From positions 62,001 to 126,000 of the forward strand of contig JACRJX010000015.1 in assembly GCA_016235595.1 (NCBI GenBank): a DNA stretch of 64,000 nucleotides. The letters run 5' to 3'. Shown in pieces: positions 1 through 8,372 of this stretch; position 1 is the first letter of the stretch, and every line of letters begins with the position of its first letter. The notes under the pieces were generated by a model. It had not been told where the DNA came from and searched no databases. It saw nothing but the letters and a program-made list of their open reading frames with translations. This DNA comes from Verrucomicrobiota bacterium (GTDB lineage: Bacteria; Verrucomicrobiota; Verrucomicrobiia; CAIQCK01). A program made the position numbers and the translations under genes.

Positions 1-2
1 AC

Positions 3-332
3 GCCTGCCCGCCATTCCAGATTGACGGCAACTTCGGCGCGTCGGCCGGCGTCGCCGAGATGCTGCTGCAAAGCCACATTCGCAATCCCGCCGGCACGTT
101 CCTCATCCATCTGTTGCCCGCGTTGCCGAAGGCGTGGCCCGCCGGCAGCGTCAAGGGCCTGCGCGCCCGCGGCGGCTTCGAGGTGGACCTCGCGTGGCAG
201 GACGGCAAGCTCACCACCGCCACGATCCACAGCATCAGCGGCACCGCGTGCAAGGCGCGATACGGCGAGAAGGTGGTTGATCTGAACCTGAAGCCGGGAC
301 AGTCGCGCCAGTTCGATGCCAGCCTTCAGTAA
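3..332 (+). CDS. Glycoside hydrolase family 95 (alpha-L-fucosidase), C-terminal end, partial
   Basis: Only the last 109 codons lie in the window; the reading frame is open at the left edge. The translated start, [18 protein letters not shown], is the well-conserved GH95 motif just after the catalytic (alpha/alpha)6 barrel core. The following [20 protein letters not shown] segment is the usual start of the C-terminal beta-sandwich. GH95 enzymes hydrolyse alpha-1,2-linked L-fucose (some act on galactose) from glycans and are normally exported in this kind of organism. The catalytic residues and any signal peptide lie outside the window. The family assignment rests on motif recognition; the exact substrate is not inferable. 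Confidence 0.85.
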   Translation, partial: ACPPFQIDGNFGASAGVAEMLLQSHIRNPAGTFLIHLLPALPKAWPAGSVKGLRARGGFEVDLAWQDGKLTTATIHSISGTACKARYGEKVVDLNLKPGQSRQFDASLQ

Positions 333-399
333 CGCGTGCCGGAAAAGAATGTGATTTTCCCCAGCCGCTTGTTTAACTTGCGCCGTGAGAAAACTGGCC

Positions 400-2214
400 A
401 TGCCTCGTTCCGCGCGCAGCGATCCCACGTTCTCGGCCAACGCCCGGTCGTCGTGGGAGATCATCCGCCGCGTCGCCATCTATCTGCGCCCCTACAAATG
501 GATGGCGCTGGGCACGGTGGCGTGCGCCGTTCTCTCGCTGGTCTTCGCGTTCGCGTTCCCGAAACTGACGCAGTTCGTCATTGACGACATCATCGCAAAA
601 AAGCGGCTGGAGATGCTCGCGCCGGTGATGCTGGCGTTGCTGGGGGCGTTCCTGCTGCGTGACGTGTTCAACGGCCTGCGCATCCGCATCAACAACACGC
701 TGGAACAAAACGTTATTTTCGACATGCGTTGCCAGCTTTACAGCCGGCTCCAGCGGCTCCCGGTGAACTACTTCGACCAACGCGCTTCCGGCGATTTGAT
801 GACGCGCGTTGTGGAGGACGTGAACAACGTCGAGCGCCTGCTGATTGACGGCACGGAGCAGGGCACCGTCTCCATCCTGAGCGTGATCGGCGTGTTGGTG
901 ATTCTGTTCGCGATGAACCCGGCGCTCGCGGCGGTGGCGCTGATTCCGCTGCCGCTGCTGGCCGGCGGCGCGCTCTGGTATACGCTCACCGCCCACCGGC
1001 GTTATCGCGCGCAACGCGAAGCCGCCAGCGCCATGAACGCCCTCCTCATGGACAACCTCCAGGGCATCCGCCAGATCAAAGCCTTCGGCCAGGAGGCCCA
1101 CGAAGACGACCGCTTCGCCTCGCGCGCCGACGATCTGCGCCGCAGCACGCTCGGCATCATGCGCGCGTGGTCGAACTACTCGCCCGCGATGAGCTTCGTC
1201 GCCGCGCTCGGCACCGGCCTCGTGCTCTGGATCGGCGGACGCCAGGTCATCGCCAATGACATGACGATCGGCCAGCTCATGGGCTTCATCCTCTACCTCG
1301 CGTTGTTCTACGAACCCATCGGCCGGCTGCACGGCTTGAACCAAATGCTGCAATCTGCCCGCGCCGCCGGCGAACGCGTCTTCGACATCCTCGACGCCGC
1401 GCCGGAGGGACGCGACCCGCGCCGCACGCAGACGCTGCGGACGCCCGTGCGCGGCGAGGTGGTTTTTGAAAACGTCCAGTTCCGTTACCAGGACGGCCAG
1501 CCGGTGTTGCACGACATCTCCCTCCACGCCCGCCCCGGCGAAGTCATCGCGCTCGTCGGCCCAACCGGCGCGGGCAAGTCCACTCTCGTCAACCTCCTGC
1601 CGGCCTTTTACGAAACCTCCGGGGGCCGCATCACCCTTGACGGCCAGGACACCGCCGCCGCCAGCCTCGAATCGCTCCGCGCGCAGATCAGCATCGTCAG
1701 CCAGGAGCCGTTCCTCTTCAACGGCACCGTCCGCGAGAACATCCTCTACGGGAAACTCGACGCCACCGAGGCGGAGTTGCAGGACGCCGCTCGCGCCGCC
1801 AACTGCCACGAGTTCATCAGCCGCCTCTCCGATGGCTACGATTCCCGCGTCGGCGAGCGCGGCGTCAAACTCAGCGTCGGCGAGAAACAACGCATCAGCA
1901 TCGCCCGCGCGCTTTTGAAGAACACGCCACTCCTCATCCTCGACGAGGCCACCGCCAGCGTGGACACCGCCACCGAGCGGCTCATCCAGGAAGCCCTCGA
2001 CCGCCTCATGGCCCACCGCACCAGCTTCGTCATCGCCCACCGCCTCAGCACCATCCGCCGGGCCGACCAGATTCTCGTCCTCCGCCAGGGCCGCATTGTC
2101 GAGCGCGGCACCCATGACGAACTCATGGCCCAGAACGGACTCTACACCCGCCTCGCCCGCATCCAAAACACCACCTTCATCGAAGAAAGCTTCGAGAAAC
2201 TCCAAGTGCCCTGA
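400..2214 (+). CDS. ABC exporter, fused permease and ATPase (MsbA-like)
   Basis: A half-transporter of about 604 residues with an N-terminal six-helix membrane domain (roughly residues 20-310) and a C-terminal nucleotide-binding domain. Walker A GPTGAGKST lies near residue 386, Walker B is LLILDEATASVD, and the switch region is IAHRLST. The signature is LSVGEKQR instead of the usual LSGGQ, a variation seen in this exporter group. Such homodimers flip lipids or hydrophobic compounds across the inner membrane; MsbA itself flips lipid A core. Lipid export is plausible for a Gram-negative cell but is not proven by sequence. ATG at 400 is chosen; a GTG at 385 would add five residues. Neither start has a strong ribosome binding site. 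Confidence 0.85.
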   Translation: MPRSARSDPTFSANARSSWEIIRRVAIYLRPYKWMALGTVACAVLSLVFAFAFPKLTQFVIDDIIAKKRLEMLAPVMLALLGAFLLRDVFNGLRIRINNTLEQNVIFDMRCQLYSRLQRLPVNYFDQRASGDLMTRVVEDVNNVERLLIDGTEQGTVSILSVIGVLVILFAMNPALAAVALIPLPLLAGGALWYTLTAHRRYRAQREAASAMNALLMDNLQGIRQIKAFGQEAHEDDRFASRADDLRRSTLGIMRAWSNYSPAMSFVAALGTGLVLWIGGRQVIANDMTIGQLMGFILYLALFYEPIGRLHGLNQMLQSARAAGERVFDILDAAPEGRDPRRTQTLRTPVRGEVVFENVQFRYQDGQPVLHDISLHARPGEVIALVGPTGAGKSTLVNLLPAFYETSGGRITLDGQDTAAASLESLRAQISIVSQEPFLFNGTVRENILYGKLDATEAELQDAARAANCHEFISRLSDGYDSRVGERGVKLSVGEKQRISIARALLKNTPLLILDEATASVDTATERLIQEALDRLMAHRTSFVIAHRLSTIRRADQILVLRQGRIVERGTHDELMAQNGLYTRLARIQNTTFIEESFEKLQVP

Positions 2215-2317
2215 CGTTGCGCGGCTGTTGCCTGTTTTGCCCCCAATGCTGACAGCTATCTTCGGCCTGACCGGTTTAATGAAAAGGTCAGCGCCGGCCG
2301 CCGATGACTTTCATATT

Positions 2318-3139
2318 TCAATCTGAGCGAAGCGGCTGGCTCCCGTTCGCTGGACCGTCTGGTTGTGCGACATTCTTCTCACGAGAAACCGCGGAAAGCC
2401 CCTGAAGCTGGATCAACATGAGCCACATACAAAGCCAACTCAAGAAGCCTGGCGTCGCCACAATGACGCCATTGTCGTCACGAAAGGTGATACCAGCAAC
2501 ACACGATGAGAACGAACCGTGTGATAGAGCATTGCGAATACGCCGGACGTAATCCGAATTGAGCAGTTTGCTAACCCGCCCGCAGCACGGCTTTCCAGAT
2601 CTCGCGCCGTGAGCGATGCGGCTGCTCAAAACACCCTCACGCATGTAAACCAAGGACACATAGAGCCTCAAAACGAGCGACCCTTCTACAGTGAGCTTGA
2701 TCTTCACAGGAAGCGGTATCTGAAAATGCTCATCGAAGGGAGTCGCGGGGATTCCGTCGCGACGTTGGTCAAGTGAACTGGCCAACGAGAACCACAAGAC
2801 ACCTCCCAGCATCTCGTCAAATTCTTGATCTGAGTGCGACGCGATGCTCGACAGCTCGCGCATCAACTCGTCCGTTGTCAGTCGAGTAGCAAGGTTCTCA
2901 AGAACTTGACGGCACATAGTGAACTGTCGAACCAACGCCTGATCGCCCATTGCCTTGACGAGAACGTCGCGATCCTTTTCAGGCATGGATTCGCCCCCAA
3001 CAATTTGAGTAACGTCGAACCCCGGCGGAGGACCCTCACCGGGCATTCCATATACTGCGTAGAACCGGCGAAGAAGGTCGCCAATACTGTCAGGAGAAGC
3101 GTTCATTTGTAGTCGCCCAACAGGCGGATCACCGCCCAT
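2318..3139 (-). CDS. Hypothetical protein with a HEPN-like Rx4H motif
   Basis: A protein of about 273 residues that I do not recognise. It is mostly helical in appearance, with no signal peptide or membrane segment. Near residues 198-207 it contains RIRNALSHGS, which matches the R-x4-H signature of HEPN-fold proteins (many are RNases, others only nucleotide- or partner-binding). Motif length and context alone do not prove the fold. Base composition is visibly lower in G+C than the neighbouring genes, which fits recent acquisition. ATG at 3139 is used; ATG at 3106 is an alternative start. It is transcribed divergently from nikR but shows no link to nickel. Confidence 0.55.
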   Translation of the reverse strand: MGGDPPVGRLQMNASPDSIGDLLRRFYAVYGMPGEGPPPGFDVTQIVGGESMPEKDRDVLVKAMGDQALVRQFTMCRQVLENLATRLTTDELMRELSSIASHSDQEFDEMLGGVLWFSLASSLDQRRDGIPATPFDEHFQIPLPVKIKLTVEGSLVLRLYVSLVYMREGVLSSRIAHGARSGKPCCGRVSKLLNSDYVRRIRNALSHGSFSSCVAGITFRDDNGVIVATPGFLSWLCMWLMLIQLQGLSAVSREKNVAQPDGPANGSQPLRSD

Positions 3140-3307
3140 CAAAAGCCGGAGCCTATGCCCCGGCTCATTCGGTTTGTATCAGGCTGGGCTGGGCATTGGC
3201 GAGAGCATTCCGGGCGATCCTCCCGGCCGGATCGCTCTGCCGCCGCCATCTGCCAACTCCAACTCCCGCCGCCTCCGCCCGAACCGCGCTTGACTGCTCC
3301 TCGCGTT

Positions 3308-3336
3308 GTGTTACACAGGTCATCCAAACGTAACAC
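3308..3336 (+). promoter_or_regulatory. NikR operator overlapping the nikR start region
   Basis: A perfect inverted repeat, GTGTTAC-N15-GTAACAC, ends one base before the nikR start codon. The same half-sites with an N13/14 spacer are, to my knowledge, the recognition sequence described for Geobacter NikR; E. coli NikR uses a different half-site with N16. A weak promoter, TTGACT (3290-3295) with a poor -10 at 3312-3317, would overlap the left half-site. Repression of nikR by its own product is therefore likely but inferred. Confidence 0.75.
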
Positions 3337-3337
3337 C

Positions 3338-3775
3338 ATGAAACGATCTCACCATGACGGTGTCTCACGGTTCAGCGTGTCGCTGAACAAACAGCTCCTT
3401 CAAAGCCTTGACGCGATGACGCGTGAGAAGGGCTACACGAACCGTTCACTGGCCATCGCCGACATGATCCGCGCCCAGCTCGTCGAACACCACCAGCAAC
3501 ACGGCAACCAGGAGATTGCCGGCACGATCACGCTGCTCTACGACCACCACAAGCGCCACCTCCCGGCGCTGCTGACGGACATCCAGCACGACCACGAGCA
3601 CGTCATCATCTCCACCGTCCACGCGCACCTCGACCACGATAACTGCATGGAGGTGTTGCTGGTCCGTGGGAAGGCCGCCGCCATCAAGTCTATCGCCGAC
3701 CAACTCATCGCCGCCAAGGGCGTCAAGCACGGCAAGCTGACGGTCACCGCGACCGGCAAAGATTTGCCGGGCTGA
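3338..3775 (+). CDS. nikR: Nickel-responsive regulator NikR
   Basis: A 145-residue ribbon-helix-helix repressor (family usually 130-150). The N-terminal RFSVSLNKQLLQSLD strand and helix form the DNA-binding domain. The C-terminal ACT-like domain carries the full nickel site in the correct spacing: His84, His95, His97 and Cys103, equivalent to His76, His87, His89 and Cys95 of E. coli NikR. It should bind Ni(II) and repress nickel uptake genes. The frame is open upstream to 3155, but ATG at 3338 gives the normal family length and begins directly after the operator. It sits at the edge of a nickel transporter and hyp gene cluster, which agrees with the assignment. There is no clear Shine-Dalgarno sequence, so initiation may be leaderless or weak. 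Confidence 0.95.
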   Translation: MKRSHHDGVSRFSVSLNKQLLQSLDAMTREKGYTNRSLAIADMIRAQLVEHHQQHGNQEIAGTITLLYDHHKRHLPALLTDIQHDHEHVIISTVHAHLDHDNCMEVLLVRGKAAAIKSIADQLIAAKGVKHGKLTVTATGKDLPG

Positions 3776-3884
3776 GCCACCGTTGCGGCTGTCTGCCACG
3801 AGAATCGAAGTTCGCCGCAAAACAAACACTAGAAGTTCTTGCGTAACCTGGACGTGTTGATGGGCGAAGACGTGAATTCTGATG

Positions 3885-3995
3885 AAGCCAAAGGCTCTGG
3901 ACTGCTGTAGGAACTACAGCTCTTGGGGCGTTTGGCTGCGGCGCGACCGAGCACCGAAAGCTGCGATACTCGCAGCAGTCCAGAGCCTTCGGCTT
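3885..3995. repeat. Imperfect long inverted repeat between nikR and the hyp genes
   Basis: Two 23-base arms, 3885-3907 and 3973-3995, are complementary at 22 of 23 positions and flank a 65-base centre. A smaller perfect hairpin (CTGTAG-GAA-CTACAG, 3905-3919) is nested at the inner edge of the left arm. It lies between convergent genes. It could act as a bidirectional terminator, but its size and composition look more like a dispersed palindromic element. Confidence 0.8.
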
Positions 3996-4006
3996 TATGT
4001 GCGGAG

Positions 4007-4717
4007 TTAGCCGAGCGGTGTGACGATTTTCTCCAGGTCTTCAGTGAAGCGGGTCTTGAGAATCTGTTCCGGCTGACCGGTGGCGGCTTCGAGGTTGGAG
4101 TCGCACCTGATTGCTCCGAGGAATTTCGCGTGATGGCTGAACGGACTCGGCACGCCCGCGCTCAGGTTCTCGACGATGCCGAGCAGCGGCACGTTGAGCC
4201 GCTCGAACAATGCCAGTGACCTCCGCAGCGTTTCCACCGCGAGCACGGCCGGCGTGGTCACCGCCAGCAGTTCCGCGCGTTTGATCCAGCGCACCATGTC
4301 CAGCGAGGCATCGCCGATGCCCGGCGGCATGTCCACGACCAGGAAATCCTGGTCACCCCACTGCGTCACCGCCAGCAACTCCAGCGCAGCCTGCGAGACA
4401 TCGCTGCCGCGCAGCGGCACCGCGCGGCCCTGTGAGAAGAACGACATGGACATGAACGTAATGCCGCAAGCCACCGGCGGATTGAGGCCCGTCTCCTCAG
4501 TGTAATGGGCGTCGTTGATGCCGAGGATGATGTGGTCGGAAGCGCCGGTGAAATCCAGGTCGAGCAGGGCCGTGCGATGGCCTTTCCGCGCCAGCAGCAG
4601 CGCCAGCACCGAGGCGATGGAACTCTTGCCGATGCCGCCCTTCCAGCCGGTGACGGCGATGACGCGCTTCACGCCGGCGAGCCGTTTTTTGATGACGGAG
4701 CTTCGGGGATCAATCAT
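4007..4717 (-). CDS. Mrp/MinD-type P-loop ATPase, candidate HypB-like nickel chaperone partner of HypA
   Basis: A 236-residue SIMIBI-class ATPase. It has the deviant Walker A GWKGGIGKSS (Lys26 and Lys31), a LLDLDFTGASD switch I region and VVDMPPGIGD as Walker B. It lacks the C-terminal CxxC of Mrp/NBP35 iron-sulfur carriers and has no MinD membrane helix. Its start overlaps the end of hypA by 8 bases, so the two are translationally coupled. In Thermococcus a Mrp/MinD-family ATPase replaces the usual GTPase HypB and forms a complex with HypA to load nickel. Gene pairing and the archaeal-like HypA next door make the same role likely here. The specific role is inference; the ATPase family is clear. 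Confidence 0.75.
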   Translation of the reverse strand: MIDPRSSVIKKRLAGVKRVIAVTGWKGGIGKSSIASVLALLLARKGHRTALLDLDFTGASDHIILGINDAHYTEETGLNPPVACGITFMSMSFFSQGRAVPLRGSDVSQAALELLAVTQWGDQDFLVVDMPPGIGDASLDMVRWIKRAELLAVTTPAVLAVETLRRSLALFERLNVPLLGIVENLSAGVPSPFSHHAKFLGAIRCDSNLEAATGQPEQILKTRFTEDLEKIVTPLG

Positions 4718-5120
4718 GGCGGCCCGTGATCTCCTGGATAAAAATGCCCCGGCCCCGCACGATGGAAAAGTCCGGGCTGCCGCACGCCGGGCAACGCATA
4801 TAGACGTGCGCCATCTCCGGCACGAAATGGATGGCCTCGCGTTCCTCCTCGCCGACCTTCGCGTCCTTTTCGGAGAACTCCTTCTTGCAGGCTTGGCACT
4901 CGAACGCCGCCTCGCCCTTCACGACGCGGACCTTCGCGCCCCGGAGTTCCGTCGCCGCGCTGGAAAGCTGCCCCTGCACCAGCTCCGCGAACATCTCGTT
5001 GTCAATCGCCTGAAGTTCGCCGATGTTCAACACGATCTCCTCCACCGCGGCCAGCTTCTGCTGCCACGCTGCCTCTGTGGCGGACGTGACGACCGCCTCG
5101 GCCAAAGCCCATTCGTGCAT
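4710..5120 (-). CDS. hypA: Hydrogenase/nickel maturation factor HypA
   Basis: A 136-residue protein starting MHEWALAEAVV, the HypA signature in which Met1-His2-Glu3 forms the nickel site. A zinc domain follows with Cys75/Cys78 and Cys110/Cys113. The 31-residue spacing between the two CxxC pairs is long, as in archaeal HypA, rather than the short loop of E. coli HypA. HypA delivers nickel to [NiFe]-hydrogenase, and in some bacteria to urease. The frame is open to 5246, but ATG at 5120 is fixed by the MHE motif. It lies downstream of the porin and nikMN on the same strand and overlaps the ATPase gene. No Ni enzyme is encoded within the window. Confidence 0.92.
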   Translation of the reverse strand: MHEWALAEAVVTSATEAAWQQKLAAVEEIVLNIGELQAIDNEMFAELVQGQLSSAATELRGAKVRVVKGEAAFECQACKKEFSEKDAKVGEEEREAIHFVPEMAHVYMRCPACGSPDFSIVRGRGIFIQEITGRHD

Positions 5121-5217
5121 GTTTGTTCCAATTCCTTGCTTCGGCGCAACAGTAGGGGGTCGCGCCGCGTTCGGCAAGACTTGCGACAGAAAGACGAAGA
5201 GGTTTGCCGGCGAAAAC

Positions 5218-6663
5218 TCAGAACGAAACCGTCGTCCGCAACCCAATCACGATGGCATCCTCCAAGGCCGTGGAGCCGCCGGGATGGAAGATGTATTGAA
5301 AATCCGGCTGCAAAGACCACCAGGGCGCGAGCGCAATCCGATAGGTGACCTCCAGCGCCATCTCGTAATCCGGCAGGGGGCCGTTGCCCAGCGTGTTGGG
5401 CGCGCCGCCCAACGCGAGGATGGTGTTGGCGTCGCGCTGGAGGTCGCGCAGGTTGTCACTGATCCCGACGTAGCTGACAGCGACGCCGCAAATATCCTGA
5501 TCGCGCGTCGGCAGGAGTCCCTTGTAGGTCAGGCCGCCCGCGGCGTAGAAATCCACCGAATTGCGGTCCTCCGGCATCCACGGCGCGACGCGGCAATAGA
5601 GCGCCAATCCCTCGTCCCCCTCAGTCTTCTCGCGCCAGAGCATCTGGTCCACGTTGAAGTAAAACCCGCCGTTGCCCGAGTGGGAGCGCGCGACGCCTGT
5701 GGAAGCGAGGCCTGACAACGTGCCGTCGTCTTCGAGGCTTCGGCCCAGCGTGTCGAGGCGCAGGTCGTTGAAATCGCCACTGTGAAACCAGCCGCCGATC
5801 TTCAGTTCGCCCGACAGCCCCAGCGCCCCCTTTTCGTGATTGCGCCGCCAGACCGCCTCGAACAACGCCAGCACGCCGTTCCGGTGGCCCATCCCGAAAT
5901 GAGTGCCGTCGTTGCTTTCTGTGGATTGGTCTCCCACGTCGCCGTCCACCACCGCCGCCATCAACTCGATCTGTTCGGTCGGCCGGCCCGTCACCATCGC
6001 GCCCGTGCCGGCCACCGGATACGCGGGGCCGCCGCTCGGAATCAGCGCCGACATAAACGCGGGCCAGCCGTGAGTGCCGCCGATGAACGCGCACGCGTAG
6101 TCGCTGCAAATCAGCCTCTCATCCAGAGCAAGCTGGCCCCCGCGAATGGAAAGCCTGTCCTCCAAAAAGCTTTGCTCCAGCCACAATTCATAGAGCCGCA
6201 CCGTGTCGAAAGCCGAGATGTTGCTCGGTTCCAGAAACGCCGTGCCGGTCATGCCGGCGATATCGTTGTGGATGTTCGGCTCCGAGCCTTGAATCCAAAG
6301 GCCGCTGGTGTGGAACACGCCTCCCTTCCAACCGCCGGCCTTCTCGATGTCCAGATTCAGGTCCGACCGCACCACCCCTTGGTAAAGCTCACCTGTTCGC
6401 GCGCCACCATGCACGTTGGCCAAAAACTCACCGGTGTAGGTGGTCGCGAGTTCCCACCCCTTCTCCGCTATCCGCGTCCGCGCGCCGCCCCAGTCGCCCG
6501 TCAGCGTCTCGCGCTCCCAAAACGTCGGCACTGTGGGTGATACGCCAATTGGTTGAGGTAACACCGGCTCGTTCTGAGCCACCGCCAACCCCATACAGAC
6601 AGCCAGCCAAGAACCAACCGTCAAGCAGCACCTGAAGTGAATCCGCCCGTGCCGCTGGGTCAC
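5218..6663 (-). CDS. OprB-family outer-membrane porin, coupled to nickel transporter gene
   Basis: About 481 residues with a signal peptide ending near AVCMGLAVA. The mature protein opens with the ERETLTGDWGGARTRIAEKG segment typical of carbohydrate-selective OprB porins, and the C-terminus ends in Phe (RTTVSF), as expected for an outer-membrane beta-barrel recognised by BAM. The start is GTG at 6663, overlapping the nikMN stop as GTGA, so translation is coupled. OprB proteins classically pass sugars, but the position between nikMN and hypA argues for passage of nickel or a nickel complex. No substrate-specific residues are identifiable. A longer in-frame extension to 6885 is rejected because it overlaps nikMN heavily. 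Confidence 0.85.
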   Translation of the reverse strand: MTQRHGRIHFRCCLTVGSWLAVCMGLAVAQNEPVLPQPIGVSPTVPTFWERETLTGDWGGARTRIAEKGWELATTYTGEFLANVHGGARTGELYQGVVRSDLNLDIEKAGGWKGGVFHTSGLWIQGSEPNIHNDIAGMTGTAFLEPSNISAFDTVRLYELWLEQSFLEDRLSIRGGQLALDERLICSDYACAFIGGTHGWPAFMSALIPSGGPAYPVAGTGAMVTGRPTEQIELMAAVVDGDVGDQSTESNDGTHFGMGHRNGVLALFEAVWRRNHEKGALGLSGELKIGGWFHSGDFNDLRLDTLGRSLEDDGTLSGLASTGVARSHSGNGGFYFNVDQMLWREKTEGDEGLALYCRVAPWMPEDRNSVDFYAAGGLTYKGLLPTRDQDICGVAVSYVGISDNLRDLQRDANTILALGGAPNTLGNGPLPDYEMALEVTYRIALAPWWSLQPDFQYIFHPGGSTALEDAIVIGLRTTVSF

Positions 6664-7607
6664 TGTTGTCTCCCTGTCTTCGTTTCGCGACGCACGAGCA
6701 ACCCGCCAACGATCCAAGCCGTCACAAACATGATCACCGTGCCCGCCAGCCCCGCGATGGCTGTGGCCACTCCCTCCGAACTGATGCCCGGCATCTGATA
6801 GTCTGGGATTAGTGATTTCATCAGCGTCTTCGCGTGCTCCTCGAAGCCGAGTTTGCCGGCGACTTTTTCCAAACCATCTGGCCACGAACTGGCAAACGGC
6901 GCGATGAACATAGCCAAACCCAGCGCGATGACAAGTCCGAGCGCCGGCACCTCCCAGCCAATGCCGCCGGCTTGTTGGTGCTCCGGGTCAACCAGCTCCG
7001 GCCGCACCTTGCGGATGGCCAGGACGACCAGCGCCGTGATCAAAGCTTCGCCCAAACCGATCAGCACGTGAACACCCACCATCGTCGGGAAGACCACGCC
7101 CGCCGCTACGGTGCCCGAAAACGCCAGTTCGCCCGCGCAGGCCAGCGAAGCCAGCAACGTCGAGCACCACGCGGCAAACACCACCGCCGTGATCTGGCCG
7201 TGCAGCCCCTTGACGAGCCTTCGCGACAGCGTGTAGATACCGTAGCCGCCCACTGTGCCCACGATGGCCATGTTGAACACGTTCGCGCCCAGCGCCAGCA
7301 CACCGCCGTCGCTGAAGAGGAAACATTGCAGGATCAGCACCGCCGAAATCACCACCACGCCCGCCGCCGGCCCCAGCAGCACCGCCGCCAGCACGCCGCC
7401 GAGCAGATGCCCCGACGTGCCACCCGCCACCGGGAAGTTCAGCATCTGCGCGGCAAACACGAACGCCGCCGCCAACCCCATCAGCGGCGTCTTGGAGCGC
7501 GGCAGCGTGCGGTTGACCTGCCGGATGGCCACGGTCAAACCCGCCACCGCAAGGCCGCCCGTAACCACCATTGTTTTCGCGTCAAGAAATCCGTCGGGAA
7601 CGTGCAT
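6660..7607 (-). CDS. nikM: Nickel ECF-type transporter, fused substrate-binding and small subunits NikMN (CbiMN)
   Basis: A 315-residue membrane protein beginning MHVPDGFLD. In this family the free N-terminus and His2 coordinate the metal. The N-terminal ~215 residues are the CbiM/NikM domain with seven or so helices. The C-terminal part has a helix, the loop containing PDGLEKVAGKLG and a final helix, the PDGLE (CbiN-type) domain, here fused. The metal could be Ni or Co by family alone; the NikR operator, nikR and hypA nearby favour nickel. The energising subunits NikQ and NikO are encoded divergently about 150 bases away. Translation of the porin is coupled to the end of this gene. Confidence 0.9.
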   Translation of the reverse strand: MHVPDGFLDAKTMVVTGGLAVAGLTVAIRQVNRTLPRSKTPLMGLAAAFVFAAQMLNFPVAGGTSGHLLGGVLAAVLLGPAAGVVVISAVLILQCFLFSDGGVLALGANVFNMAIVGTVGGYGIYTLSRRLVKGLHGQITAVVFAAWCSTLLASLACAGELAFSGTVAAGVVFPTMVGVHVLIGLGEALITALVVLAIRKVRPELVDPEHQQAGGIGWEVPALGLVIALGLAMFIAPFASSWPDGLEKVAGKLGFEEHAKTLMKSLIPDYQMPGISSEGVATAIAGLAGTVIMFVTAWIVGGLLVRRETKTGRQQ

Positions 7608-7637
7608 GACTCAGTCTTTGAAACTGCTTATGATTAA

Positions 7638-7665
7638 GTGTTACGCCTACAATAGCTAATAATAC
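7638..7665. promoter_or_regulatory. Second NikR-type operator in the nikMN / nikQO divergent promoter region
   Basis: GTGTTAC-N14-ATAATAC: the left half-site is identical to that at nikR and the right half matches the expected GTAACAC at 5 of 7 positions. It lies 31 bases upstream of nikMN and about 95 upstream of nikQ, where a single repressor could control both directions. This is a sequence-based prediction. Confidence 0.65.
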
Positions 7666-7760
7666 CAACAATGCATCCGTCAACCTCTATTTCCGGAAAC
7701 CTCTCGCGTGCGGCGAAATCTGTGGCTGACGCCGTCACGGCGTCACGTTAGGCTGTGGCC

Positions 7761-8372
7761 ATGCGTTTGGAACTCTTCGAGAGTCATAGCCGGCTCGACA
7801 GTCCGATTCATCGGCTGCCGACGGCGGTGAAGCTTGCCGTGGCGATTGCGGTGGTGTTGACGACAGTGCTGTTGCCGGTTTCGCAGCCGGGCTGTTTCGC
7901 GTTCGTTGGAGCGGCGGTGTTGATCGCGGCGGTATTGAGCCGGATCCCGCCGGCGTTTCTTGCGAAGCGGCTGCTGCTGTTGGAGCCGATCGCGTTCGGT
8001 GTGGCAGCGCTGGCGTTTTTCCAACCGGGCGGCTGGCGCGTGTTCGCTGTCGTCATGGTCAGGACGAATCTCTGTTTGCTGACAATGATTCTGTTGTCCA
8101 ACACGACGCCGTTTGCCGACATTCTGCGCGTGCTGCAGCGCCTGCGCGTGCCGTCGCTGATGGTGACGACGATGGCGTTGATGTATCGCTACCTGTTAGT
8201 GCTGGCGGACGAAGTCGGCCGCATGAGCCGCGCGCGCGCCAGCCGGACGTTTGCAGCGCAACACCGCGCGGCGTGGTGGTCGCAGGCGGGCATCATTGGA
8301 CAGTTGTTCATCCGCTCGACGGAACGGGCGGAACGGATTTATGCCGCCATGTGTGCAAGGGGGTGGCAATGA
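7761..8372 (+). CDS. nikQ: Nickel/cobalt ECF transporter transmembrane T component NikQ (CbiQ)
   Basis: About 203 residues with five or six hydrophobic helices. It has two Arg-containing coupling motifs typical of ECF T components: RARASRTFA around residues 155-163 and ERAERIYAAMCARGW near the C-terminus. These helices contact the ATPase subunits and link ATP hydrolysis to the substrate-binding NikM. At about 200 residues it is shorter than many CbiQ proteins (~250). ATG at 7761 is preferred over a GTG six bases earlier. The stop overlaps the nikO start as ATGA, so the two are co-translated. Confidence 0.88.
   Translation: MRLELFESHSRLDSPIHRLPTAVKLAVAIAVVLTTVLLPVSQPGCFAFVGAAVLIAAVLSRIPPAFLAKRLLLLEPIAFGVAALAFFQPGGWRVFAVVMVRTNLCLLTMILLSNTTPFADILRVLQRLRVPSLMVTTMALMYRYLLVLADEVGRMSRARASRTFAAQHRAAWWSQAGIIGQLFIRSTERAERIYAAMCARGWQ

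Noticed and set aside
373-2205. Long minus-strand open frame opposite the ABC exporter
   Set aside because: No family resemblance; it mirrors high-GC codon structure of the real gene on the plus strand.
6660-7607. Cobalt rather than nickel specificity for the transporter
   Set aside because: Family alone allows both, but NikR sites, nikR and hypA favour nickel, and no cobalamin riboswitch or cobalamin genes are seen.
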